The notes beneath the pieces were generated by a model. The model ran no database searches, was not told the DNA's origin, and saw only the letters and a program-made list of their open reading frames with translations. The position numbers and the translations under genes are program-made. A stretch of 64,000 nucleotides of DNA from Pseudomonas sp. H3(2019) (GTDB lineage Bacteria > Pseudomonadota > Gammaproteobacteria > Pseudomonadales > Pseudomonadaceae): the NCBI RefSeq assembly GCF_007713465.1, contig NZ_VMSG01000001.1, positions 1 to 64,000 on the forward strand. Direction: 5' to 3'. The stretch's first letter is position 1. Every line of letters begins with the position of its first letter. Shown here piece after piece: positions 28,654-34,764 of the stretch.

Positions 28654-28899
28654 ACAGTGCCAGCAAATGTTTGGTGTATGCAGCTGCGCTAATGATCAGT
28701 TTGGTTATTGCAATGGCCATTATCGTGAATGGGATTTTGACTCGCTCCCCCAACGTTTCGAAACTGAGTCCGTCTGGCCGTTATCTTATTGCGTCGGTTC
28801 CTGCCAGCTCCCTTCTGACTCCTCGGGTTGTCCAATCCGAGAAAGCATTGGCTGGACTTTTTTATCAGCAACACGCCTTACGAAATTGAGGCCAACTGA
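28650..28899 (+). pseudogene. Decayed copy of the membrane-anchored SPSGRY protein
   Basis: The first part (from ATG 28650) has a transmembrane anchor (LMISLVIAMAIIVNGIL) and then LSPSGRYLIASV, matching the intact protein at 29285. Its frame runs out at 28889. In another frame, just before 28899, the sequence reads HWLDFFISNTPYEIEAN and stops, matching the end of the intact protein (HWLDIFISNTPYVHMED). An internal deletion of about 180 nt that is not a multiple of three has removed the middle and broken the frame. Its stop codon overlaps the ATG of the next gene (TGATG). Confidence 0.75.
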
Positions 28900-29285
28900 T
28901 GTCGAACCGAAGTGTGTCTGCGCCAGTGTTTATTTCATCGTTGGTTGTGGTTTTACTGCTGCTGGCTTTGCTTGGGCTGAAGGTGCAGAGCTCTTGGGTT
29001 GCGCAGCCATTAAAAAAATACTGGAATGATTCAGGCACGTGCTACATCTCCAGATATGCACCTGATTACAGAGTGTTAGGTGGGGTGGGGCGTATCATCG
29101 AAATATTCAGCAGCCAGTATTTTTACCGTGTCTATTCAACGGATGGTGAGCTATTGAAAACGTCCGAGTGGTATCTGTGGATGCGAGAAGGTAATCCCGG
29201 AGTTGCTCCGGAATTTCAAGGCGAAATGATCCTGTACCCAGGTGCTGAAGGCTGGGAAAGTTGGACGATTGCGCAATGTCGTTGA
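28899..29285 (+). CDS. Membrane-anchored exported protein, possible T6SS immunity protein
   Basis: The 128-residue protein has an N-terminal transmembrane anchor (about 9-27, VFISSLVVVLLLLALLGL) and an exported domain containing SGTCYISRYAPDYRVLGG, FSSQYFYRVYSTDGELLKTS and a final Cys-Arg. The two Cys residues could form a disulfide. Small anchored proteins of this kind are found in T6SS immunity arrays; DUF6201 comes to mind but I am not sure. It starts in a TGATG overlap with the decayed gene before it and ends in one with the next gene, so the set is translated as an operon. Confidence 0.65.
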   Translation: MSNRSVSAPVFISSLVVVLLLLALLGLKVQSSWVAQPLKKYWNDSGTCYISRYAPDYRVLGGVGRIIEIFSSQYFYRVYSTDGELLKTSEWYLWMREGNPGVAPEFQGEMILYPGAEGWESWTIAQCR

Positions 29286-29716
29286 TGATGAGCAGTTCAG
29301 TAAAAAGGAAGCAGCCCCGAACCTTGATCGCAGGGTTGATGGTGTTGGCGGCGTGTTTTGTTTTGCTTTTTTATGTTGTCAAGGCAATGCTTGGTTACCC
29401 TGCGAGTTCGATGATTGTGAGTCCTTCAGGGCGCTACATTTTTGAAAACGTTCACGTAGGTCGAGTCTTGACTTTGGGCGGGATGGGGTATTTGAGAGTG
29501 ACTGATAGAGAGAGTCCCGAAAAGGTCTATCGCACGCCATTATATTCGACCCAATTGCTGGATATGCGCTCGGTTGAAGATGACAAAACGGTCGGCATTG
29601 CTTGGATGTATTTCAATAAAAAAGAAAGAACTTTTGATATAGCCATGCCTAAGTGGGAGTGGCACTGGTTAGACATTTTTATCAGTAACACGCCCTATGT
29701 CCACATGGAAGACTGA
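29285..29716 (+). CDS. Membrane-anchored SPSGRY protein, intact copy, possible immunity protein
   Basis: The 143-residue protein has an N-terminal anchor (about 15-36) and an exported domain with IVSPSGRYIFENVHVGRVL, RVTDRESPEKVYRTPLYST, the tail MPKWEWHWLDIFISNTPY and HMED. It is the only complete member of a family that also occurs as two broken copies in this island (28650-28899 and 30415-30502). The start at 29285 overlaps the previous stop (TGATG); an ATG at 29288 is equally possible. I do not recognise the family with certainty. Confidence 0.65.
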   Translation: MMSSSVKRKQPRTLIAGLMVLAACFVLLFYVVKAMLGYPASSMIVSPSGRYIFENVHVGRVLTLGGMGYLRVTDRESPEKVYRTPLYSTQLLDMRSVEDDKTVGIAWMYFNKKERTFDIAMPKWEWHWLDIFISNTPYVHMED

Positions 29717-29721
29717 CGAAC

Positions 29722-29940
29722 ATGTTTGTGAACGGTGAAAGAGAAGGCTACTTGGCCGTTGTTTCCGACAGCAACTTGTTCGGAAGCTTCGCGTGCATGG
29801 CGCTGATTTTGGCCCTGACGGGCCTTCGCACTGCGAGCCGGAACTCGAAGCTTCACCGCACGCTGACATTCGTCACCTTGATGGGCTTCGCGGTGATTCA
29901 CGGCATCGGCACTTACTTCCTGAATCAACCGCCCGCATGA
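29722..29940 (+). CDS. 72-residue two-helix membrane protein, island paralogue B1
   Basis: This short protein has two predicted transmembrane helices (FACMALILALTGL and FVTLMGFAVIHGIGTYFL) and a motif EGYLAVVSDSNLFGS near its start. It is a full-length paralogue of the 72-residue protein at 30508-30726 (EGYLTVVADSDLFGS). In both places it comes 5 nt after the end of an SPSGRY protein sequence, so the two genes travel as a unit. Conservation of length and motifs between the copies argues that it is a real gene. No function is known to me. Confidence 0.6.
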   Translation: MFVNGEREGYLAVVSDSNLFGSFACMALILALTGLRTASRNSKLHRTLTFVTLMGFAVIHGIGTYFLNQPPA

Positions 29941-29984
29941 ATATGAAAGACCGCGTCGAAGCACGTACCGAGCTCACCAAAATT

Positions 29985-30040
29985 CAATACCAGGCAGCTC
30001 ACTCATGTCCGGTAACCACTACTACCAACGCGATGATTAA
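29985..30040 (+). repeat. Repeat R2: shared leader plus tssF-like start codons
   Basis: ATTCAATACCAGGCAG is followed by a short spacer and an 11-residue ORF (ATG 30005) reading MSGNHYYQRDD then stop. The leader is identical over 16 nt to the one at 31567, and NHYYQ matches the start of cluster-2 TssF. The mini-ORF overlaps the start of the next gene (30033). It looks like a smaller copy of R1. Confidence 0.55.
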
Positions 30041-30416
30041 GTTTGCCGGCATCCTCCCGCTCTTCATCTCCCTGGCTAGCGGCGCGGCACAACAGGTTTA
30101 CAACAACCATGTTTATGTCGAAAACCGCTGCGACCAACCGTTGGAAATGAAGATTTCCAACAGCTCCAATCTGCATTCACTGGAGCTCAACGTGAAGGCC
30201 AAAGCGGGATCGCGCTCTTTGGTAGCGAGCTTTGCCTCTTATGGCGAAGACGTGATCGAACAAATTCCGGGCAACTATTCGCTGACCATCACCGACGCCG
30301 TCGGCACCAAGGTGGTTGACGGTGCTCAGCTACGACAGCGCTTGAGCGGTGTAAAAAAGATTAATGACGGTACTCAGCGTGAGTGGACGATCAACGATGC
30401 GTCTATTTGCCCATGA
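30033..30416 (+). CDS. Periplasmic protein with signal peptide, possible immunity protein
   Basis: The 127-residue product starts with a signal peptide (MIKFAGILPLFISLASGAA) and a mature domain with NHVYVENRCDQPLEMKIS, IPGNYSLTITDAVGTK and a final Cys-Pro, so two Cys residues could form a disulfide. The frame is open up to an ATG at 29937 that overlaps the previous stop, but that start would bury the signal sequence, so 30033 is preferred. The ribosome site is poor, so it may be coupled to the overlapping mini-ORF of repeat R2. It has no paralogue in the window and no recognised family. Confidence 0.6.
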   Translation: MIKFAGILPLFISLASGAAQQVYNNHVYVENRCDQPLEMKISNSSNLHSLELNVKAKAGSRSLVASFASYGEDVIEQIPGNYSLTITDAVGTKVVDGAQLRQRLSGVKKINDGTQREWTINDASICP

Positions 30417-30502
30417 CACTCACTATTTCAATGCCGCAGTGGGCAAAAAGTTGGCTGAACGTATTCGTCAGTAATACACCTTATACGCACATGGAAAACT
30501 GA
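30415..30502 (+). pseudogene. 3' remnant of an SPSGRY protein gene
   Basis: The sequence encodes TLTISMPQWAKSWLNVFVSN, then TPYTHMEN and a stop. This matches the end of the intact protein at 29285 (FDIAMPKWEWHWLDIFISN, TPYVHMED). Only about 28 codons survive. As in the intact module, the 72-residue membrane protein gene starts 5 nt later. It shows that this module was once a full copy. Confidence 0.75.
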
Positions 30503-30507
30503 CAGAC

Positions 30508-30726
30508 ATGCTTATACCAAGTGAAATAGAAGGTTACCTGACCGTTGTGGCCGACAGTGATTTGTTTGGCAGCCTGGCCATGCTCTGTCTGGTACTGCTC
30601 TTGACGGCACTGCATCGGGGCATCCGAGAGTCGCGCTTGCACCGGGCACTGACGTTCATTGCATTAGCGATTGTTGTCGCCATGCAAGTCGCGGGTTCCT
30701 ACTACGGGAATATTAATCCGGCATGA
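30508..30726 (+). CDS. 72-residue two-helix membrane protein, island paralogue B2
   Basis: This is the second copy of the 72-residue protein at 29722, with the same length and the motif EGYLTVVADSDLFGSLAM. Its helices are LCLVLLLTALHRG and FIALAIVVAMQVAGSYY. It overlaps the next gene by 4 nt (ATGA), and the preceding gene remnant ends 5 nt upstream. Its function is unknown; an accessory role next to an immunity-type protein is an inference from the paired duplication. Confidence 0.6.
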   Translation: MLIPSEIEGYLTVVADSDLFGSLAMLCLVLLLTALHRGIRESRLHRALTFIALAIVVAMQVAGSYYGNINPA

Positions 30727-31148
30727 ACAAAAACGTCCGCCTGTCCCTGTGCCTGTTTTTCCACGCCCTGGGCTGTGTTGCCTACGTGCTTCTGAATAAC
30801 GCGGTGGTGATTGGCTACAAAGCTTTGAACCAAGGTTTCACCTCGCACGGTGTTGGTATCGGAATAGCGAGCTACGTGCTCTTTTATATTTTTCTGGCCG
30901 TCAATCTGGTGATTGCGCTGATACCGAATCTCGTGGCCAAGCTCCTGCTGCTGAGCGTGATGGTCGGCTTCATCCTGCTCTGGATGCTGCCTGAAAATCC
31001 GCTAAGGGCGCTGTTTTATGGCGTGGCTCAGGGGAGTGTCACGTTGTTGGCGATTTTGGCGACGCAAGTCATTGAGTTGCGCTGGGAAAGGCGCACCTTC
31101 ATGCGACAGGCAACACCTGCGAATCCTGTTAAAGGGGCAATCGCATGA
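30723..31148 (+). CDS. Small polytopic membrane protein, island paralogue A2
   Basis: The 141-residue protein has about four transmembrane helices and is a paralogue of the protein at 28111. Shared features are the helix order, the NLVAKLLLLSVM segment and LPENPLRA. It has a longer C-terminal tail with basic residues (ELRWERRTFMRQ). It overlaps both neighbours by 4 nt, so it is in an operon with the 72-residue protein before it and the membrane protein after it. No known family is recognised. Confidence 0.6.
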   Translation: MNKNVRLSLCLFFHALGCVAYVLLNNAVVIGYKALNQGFTSHGVGIGIASYVLFYIFLAVNLVIALIPNLVAKLLLLSVMVGFILLWMLPENPLRALFYGVAQGSVTLLAILATQVIELRWERRTFMRQATPANPVKGAIA

Positions 31149-31564
31149 TCAGTGCAGGCCGCCGCCGACTGCTTGTCACCGCTCTGTGGATTCCGCTGGT
31201 CGTACTCCTGCTGATAGCGCTGGAAGATCGGCTGAGCGATTTACCTACAACCGTCGAGTTGTTCGAGACCTTCGGGTTGGCTCTTGGCATTCCCGCCTAC
31301 ATCGCTTTTGCCCTGGTGGAAATGCGCCTTCTGCGTGGCAAGAGCGAGCAGCGGATACTCAACCGAATCTGGCTCGGACCATTGGTGTTCATCCCGTTTT
31401 ACGCCGCACCGTGGATGATCTTCCGGCTGGCAGAAATGCTCTGTGGTTCCTCCAGTGACATTGCAGTGCTGTTCGGTTGGGTGGTTTTCATTCCGTGTGT
31501 GCTCATCGTGGGCTATGTGGTGGCGGGGCTGACGATAGCGGTCTACAGGACGTTTTATTCATGA
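31145..31564 (+). CDS. Four-helix membrane protein, unknown function
   Basis: The 139-residue protein has four predicted transmembrane helices (LLVTALWIPLVVLLLIAL, FGLALGIPAYIAFAL, LGPLVFIPFYAAPWMIF and VVFIPCVLIVGYVVAGLTI). The gene overlaps the upstream one by 4 nt. Repeat R3 begins immediately after its stop codon, just as R1 and R2 begin after other island membrane-protein genes. It has no paralogue in the window. It may be an inner-membrane immunity protein, but this rests on context only. Confidence 0.55.
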   Translation: MISAGRRRLLVTALWIPLVVLLLIALEDRLSDLPTTVELFETFGLALGIPAYIAFALVEMRLLRGKSEQRILNRIWLGPLVFIPFYAAPWMIFRLAEMLCGSSSDIAVLFGWVVFIPCVLIVGYVVAGLTIAVYRTFYS

Positions 31565-31566
31565 GA

Positions 31567-31663
31567 TTCAATACCAGGCAGGTACTCCATGTCCTTTAAG
31601 GTCACGCTCAGTCAGGCGCCGTCCTCGCAACGGAACTCAAAGCTGTCCGAGCACCATAGCTAG
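31567..31663 (+). repeat. Repeat R3: shared leader plus short ORF, cut by the IS
   Basis: ATTCAATACCAGGCAG is the same 16-nt leader as in R2, and is followed by an ATG at 31589 that opens MSFKVTLSQAPSSQRNSKL and stops 24 codons in, at the edge of the IS-like sequence. MSF matches the R1 copy but the rest does not resemble TssF. A 13-of-14-nt match to the 72-residue gene (CGGAACTCAAAGCT against CGGAACTCGAAGCT) suggests scrambled module DNA. Confidence 0.45.
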
Positions 31664-32138
31664 GCAGTTCGCTGACCAGTTTCACTGGTCGTCCCCCGGC
31701 AACAAGGGGGAGTGCGCAATCCATTTTCGCGACCGGGCGATCTCCACGGCCTCTTTGAGGATTTCTGCCTCCATCGTGCTCTTGCCCAGCATCCGTTGCA
31801 GTTCACGGAGCTGCTTGAGTGCATCGCTCAGCTCTGAGGCCGGTACCACGGCTTCGCCAGCACTGACCGCCGATAGACTGCCGTCCTGGTACAGCTTGCG
31901 CCACAGGAACAGCGGGTTGGCATTGATGCCATTGCGCCGAGCGACCACCGACACACTTTGCCCCGGCTCAAGGCTCTCGCGAACCATGGCCAGCTTTTGC
32001 TCTGGGCTCCAGCGACGACGCCGCTCCTGGCCCAAAAGCTCCCCACTCTTTTCGTTGCTGTTAGTCATAAATATAACCGTTTGCCTATCCCCTTTCGTAA
32101 GGGAGAAACGGTGTCCTGTCTTTCATGGGGCTTGTTCA
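31664..32138 (-). mobile_element. Truncated IS2-like element (IS3 family)
   Basis: The element holds an intact orfA, but orfB is lost after the first codons, which read PVKLVSEL. The likely outer end at 32138 reads TGAACAAGCCCCATGAAAG on the minus strand, which has the TG...CCCC look of IS3-family termini. The other end is missing, so the left boundary is a deletion junction near 31660-31672 and no target duplication can be checked. It is probably not able to move by itself. Confidence 0.65.
31682..32068 (-). CDS. IS2-like OrfA (transposase helix-turn-helix subunit)
   Basis: OrfA binds the IS ends and, by a programmed frameshift with OrfB, forms the full transposase. The 128-residue protein has an N-terminal helix-turn-helix ([39 protein letters not shown]), then a leucine-zipper-like region ([20 protein letters not shown]) and the tail [15 protein letters not shown]. 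The tail is nearly that of E. coli IS2 InsC as recalled. The OrfB catalytic DDE part is absent from the window. Confidence 0.85.
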   Translation of the reverse strand: MTNSNEKSGELLGQERRRRWSPEQKLAMVRESLEPGQSVSVVARRNGINANPLFLWRKLYQDGSLSAVSAGEAVVPASELSDALKQLRELQRMLGKSTMEAEILKEAVEIARSRKWIAHSPLLPGDDQ

Positions 32139-32271
32139 GTAGGAAGGGTTCGGAAGCCAGATCTGAAATTTCCGCTTTCAGAGTGCTCGAGATATTTTTT
32201 TTGCGCTCAACGATTTATTTATCCATATCGGTAATGTTTAAGAATTTTCCTACATTCATAACTTTTTATTT

Positions 32272-32287
32272 TTGGCATGCTTCACGC
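32272..32287 (+). promoter_or_regulatory. Weak sigma-54-type promoter candidate for cluster 2
   Basis: TTGGCATGCTTCACGC has the invariant GG and GC separated by 10 nt and a good -24 half (TTGGCATG against TTGGCACG), but the -12 half is poor (ACGC against TTGC). It is about 345 nt before tssA2. Cluster 2 encodes its own sigma-54 activator, which makes such a promoter plausible. Confidence 0.3.
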
Positions 32288-32369
32288 CCCATCAGGAGGA
32301 AGTCAGTAATAAATGCGGAAATGGCTCTGAGATCTCCAAAGGAAAGGCTCTATTTCAATGGCTTTTGGA

Positions 32370-32404
32370 CGGGTTGATCGTACGATGAAATATTAATCCG
32401 ACAT
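32370..32404 (+). repeat. Possible 3' scrap of the 72-residue island gene
   Basis: CGGGTT followed 14 nt later by ATATTAATCCGACAT resembles the end of the gene at 30508 (CGGGTT, 12 nt, ATATTAATCCGGCAT). The match is short. If real, it shows that the module array once continued past the IS towards cluster 2. Confidence 0.3.
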
Positions 32405-32631
32405 CTATGAGTATCTCCTGATACATATGTGGAAAATTCCTACGCACAACAGAGACACTTCATCTTGCTGTCTAGTTGGGTGTTTGCCAGTGGGTATCGC
32501 AGTGATCGCGATGCGGCCACTTTTAAAAAAAGCATGGCTTCAATTAGAAAAGGCTTTCGCCGTTTTTTATACAACCCCGCGCCATTGGAGTCCCAGCAGG
32601 CGATGACAGTCGTTCTAACTAAAGGCCACGG

Positions 32632-34188
32632 ATGTCCTACTCAAACAAACTTTCTGCCCATTACCTTGGACTCGCAAAAGCCTCTGTTTCCAAAGAGAAC
32701 TTTGCGGGCGAGGACGTTCGCTTTTCGAGCGAATATGAGGCATTGGAAAGCGAGTTGGGCAAAGCCCAATCCATGCATGAAATCGGTCAGATCGACTGGC
32801 TGAAAATCCGCGAAAACAGCGAAAACCTGCTGCGCACCCAGTCCAAGGATTTACGAGTCGGTGCCTGGCTGACCTGGGCCCTGTACCAACGCGAGTCCTT
32901 TCAGGGACTGCTCGCCGGCCTCGGACTTCTGCACCACCTGTGCGAGAACCACTGGGCCGAGGTTCATCCCAACAAGGCCCGCACCCGCTCCGCTGCCATC
33001 AGTTGGCTGGTGCCGCGTCTCGAGCAGGTGCTGAACGAAAACGTCGCGATCAAAGAGCAACTGCCGCTGTTCCGCCGCTTGGTCGAGCACCTGGAAGGTC
33101 TCGATGCTGCCTGCACCGAGCACCTGGGTGACGACGCGCCGCTGCTGCTGCCGATCTCCCGCCGTCTGAAAAATATGGTTCAGCGTGCCGCCGACAACCA
33201 GCCGGAGCCCGGCGCTGTCGGCGCGGTGGTGGCTCAGGTCAAGCAGGTCGCGACCCAGCTGTTCACCCCCGGCGCGCCGATCAACAACGAAAAAGAAGCC
33301 CACAAGGCCCTGCGCGCGCAGCAGGAAAATGCGCGCCCACTGTGCGCCTGGTGGCTGAAGCAGAAAGCCACCGACCTGCGCGCCTTGCGCCTGAATCGCA
33401 CCCTGCTGTGGCTGCCGATCGACGCCGTCCCCGAGCGCAATGCCGAGCAAATCACCGCATTGCGCGGGTTGCCGGCCGACAAGCTGAAAATCTACCAGGA
33501 CCGTTTCGACCAGCGGCAATTCGCCGACCTGTTGGTGGAACTGGAGACGAGCCTGGCCAAGGCGCCGTTCTGGTTCGATGGCCAGCGGCTGGTCTGGGAA
33601 TGTTTGCAGGGATTGAACGCCGACCTGGCCATGCGCGAAGTGGAAATCCACTTCGCGTTGTTGATTCAGCGCCTGCCGGGCATCGTCGAATTGCGTTACC
33701 ACGATGGCGCGCCGTTCGCTGATCCGGCCACCCGCGTCTGGATCAGCGCCCACGTGATGCCCCATCTGCAAACCGCCAGCGCGCCGCGCAAGGTCGAAGT
33801 CAGCAGCAGCCAACCGGCCTGGGAACTGGCGCTGGAAGAGGTTTTGCCTGTGCTGCGCAAGGACGGCCTCAAGGCCGCGGTGCAGATTCTCAAGCAAGGC
33901 CTGCAAGCCGCCCACGGCGGGCGCGTGCGGTTCTTCTGGCAGTTCAGCCTGGCGCGGCTGTGCTTCCTGGCCAAGAAGTACGAACTGGCCAAGACCCAAC
34001 TCGAAACCCTCGATTCAGAATTACAGAACTCAGGCTTGCACGCCTGGGAGCCTGATCTTGCGCTGGAAGTGCTGCACCTCCTGCATAGCTGCTGTGAGCT
34101 GTTGCCGCAAAACCACGCAGTGCGAGAACGCAAGGAAGAGATTTATCGCAGGCTGTGCCACCTCGATCTTGAAGTGGTACTCGAATAG
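32632..34188 (+). CDS. tssA2: T6SS assembly protein TssA, VasJ-like (cluster 2)
   Basis: This 518-residue TssA is of the long class, with an N-terminal ImpA-type region (about 1-130, including WLTWALYQRESFQGLLAGL and LCENHWAEVHPNKARTR) and a C-terminal VasJ-like domain. The latter is marked by PFWFDGQRLVWECLQGLN and FFWQFSLARLCF. Such TssA proteins differ from the short form in cluster 1 and are thought to act at the sheath or baseplate during assembly. The start has AAAGG 8 nt upstream. It is the first gene of the cluster-2 operon, as hsiA2 is in H2. Confidence 0.92.
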   Translation: MSYSNKLSAHYLGLAKASVSKENFAGEDVRFSSEYEALESELGKAQSMHEIGQIDWLKIRENSENLLRTQSKDLRVGAWLTWALYQRESFQGLLAGLGLLHHLCENHWAEVHPNKARTRSAAISWLVPRLEQVLNENVAIKEQLPLFRRLVEHLEGLDAACTEHLGDDAPLLLPISRRLKNMVQRAADNQPEPGAVGAVVAQVKQVATQLFTPGAPINNEKEAHKALRAQQENARPLCAWWLKQKATDLRALRLNRTLLWLPIDAVPERNAEQITALRGLPADKLKIYQDRFDQRQFADLLVELETSLAKAPFWFDGQRLVWECLQGLNADLAMREVEIHFALLIQRLPGIVELRYHDGAPFADPATRVWISAHVMPHLQTASAPRKVEVSSSQPAWELALEEVLPVLRKDGLKAAVQILKQGLQAAHGGRVRFFWQFSLARLCFLAKKYELAKTQLETLDSELQNSGLHAWEPDLALEVLHLLHSCCELLPQNHAVRERKEEIYRRLCHLDLEVVLE

Positions 34189-34220
34189 GCCCCTGGGCCA
34201 CAACCGCAAGGAGAAAAGCC

Positions 34221-34736
34221 ATGGCCAAAGAAGGCTCGGTAGCCCCCAAGGAACGCATCAACGTCACTTTCAAACCCGCCACCGGCGGTGCTCAGGAAGA
34301 GATTGAACTGCCGCTGAAACTACTGGCAATCGGTGACTACACCCACCGCGCGGACGAGCGCAAAGTTGAAGATCGCAAGCCGATCGGCATCGACAAGATG
34401 ACCTTCGACGAAGTCCTCGCCAAGCAAGAGCTGCAACTGACGCTGAGCGTGCCGAACCGTCTTCAGGAAGAGGGCGACACCGAAGAGCTGGCCGTGAAAC
34501 TGCGCGTCAATTCGATGAAGGACTTCAACCCGGCCAGCCTGGTCGAGCAAGTGCCTGAGCTGAAAAAACTGATGGAACTGCGTGACGCACTGGTGGCCCT
34601 CAAAGGTCCGCTGGGTAACGCACCTGCCTTCCGCAAAGCCATCGAAGGCGTTCTCGCCGACGACGAATCGCGCGGTCGCGTACTGGGTGAGCTGGGCCTG
34701 AACGCCGCAGCCCAGGACGCCGCCCAAAACGTCTGA
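34221..34736 (+). CDS. tssB2: T6SS sheath small subunit TssB (cluster 2)
   Basis: The 171-residue sheath subunit starts MAKEGSVAPKERINVTFKP, with the family features LPLKLLAIGDYTHRADERK, VEDRKPIGIDK, VLAKQELQLTLSVPNRL and the FNPASLVEQVPEL segment. It is clearly different from the cluster-1 TssB, so the two sheaths are probably not interchangeable. AAGGAG lies 7 nt before the ATG. It is followed by tssC after 28 nt. Confidence 0.95.
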   Translation: MAKEGSVAPKERINVTFKPATGGAQEEIELPLKLLAIGDYTHRADERKVEDRKPIGIDKMTFDEVLAKQELQLTLSVPNRLQEEGDTEELAVKLRVNSMKDFNPASLVEQVPELKKLMELRDALVALKGPLGNAPAFRKAIEGVLADDESRGRVLGELGLNAAAQDAAQNV

Positions 34737-34764
34737 GCCCCCATCAGCCAAGGAAGCCAACACT

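Larger units (their letters stand above)
32069..32631. promoter_or_regulatory. 563-bp gap with IS end and probable cluster-2 promoter
   Basis: No convincing gene is present. The left 70 nt belong to the IS end. The stretch 32140-32420 is AT-rich, unlike the coding DNA, and is likely to hold the cluster-2 promoter. A short module scrap lies near 32370 and a sigma-54-like site near 32272. ORFs that can be drawn here have no family resemblance and no ribosome sites. Confidence 0.5.

Noticed and set aside
30033..30416. Longer start at 29937 for the periplasmic protein
   Set aside because: It overlaps the upstream stop neatly, but would place 32 polar residues before the signal peptide.
31958..32377. 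Plus-strand open frame across the IS end
   Set aside because: It runs from inside antisense IS orfA into AT-rich DNA, has no ribosome site and no family features.
32429..32803. Plus-strand open frame upstream of and overlapping tssA2
   Set aside because: It overlaps the start of tssA2 in another frame and shows no motif; the gap is better read as a promoter region.
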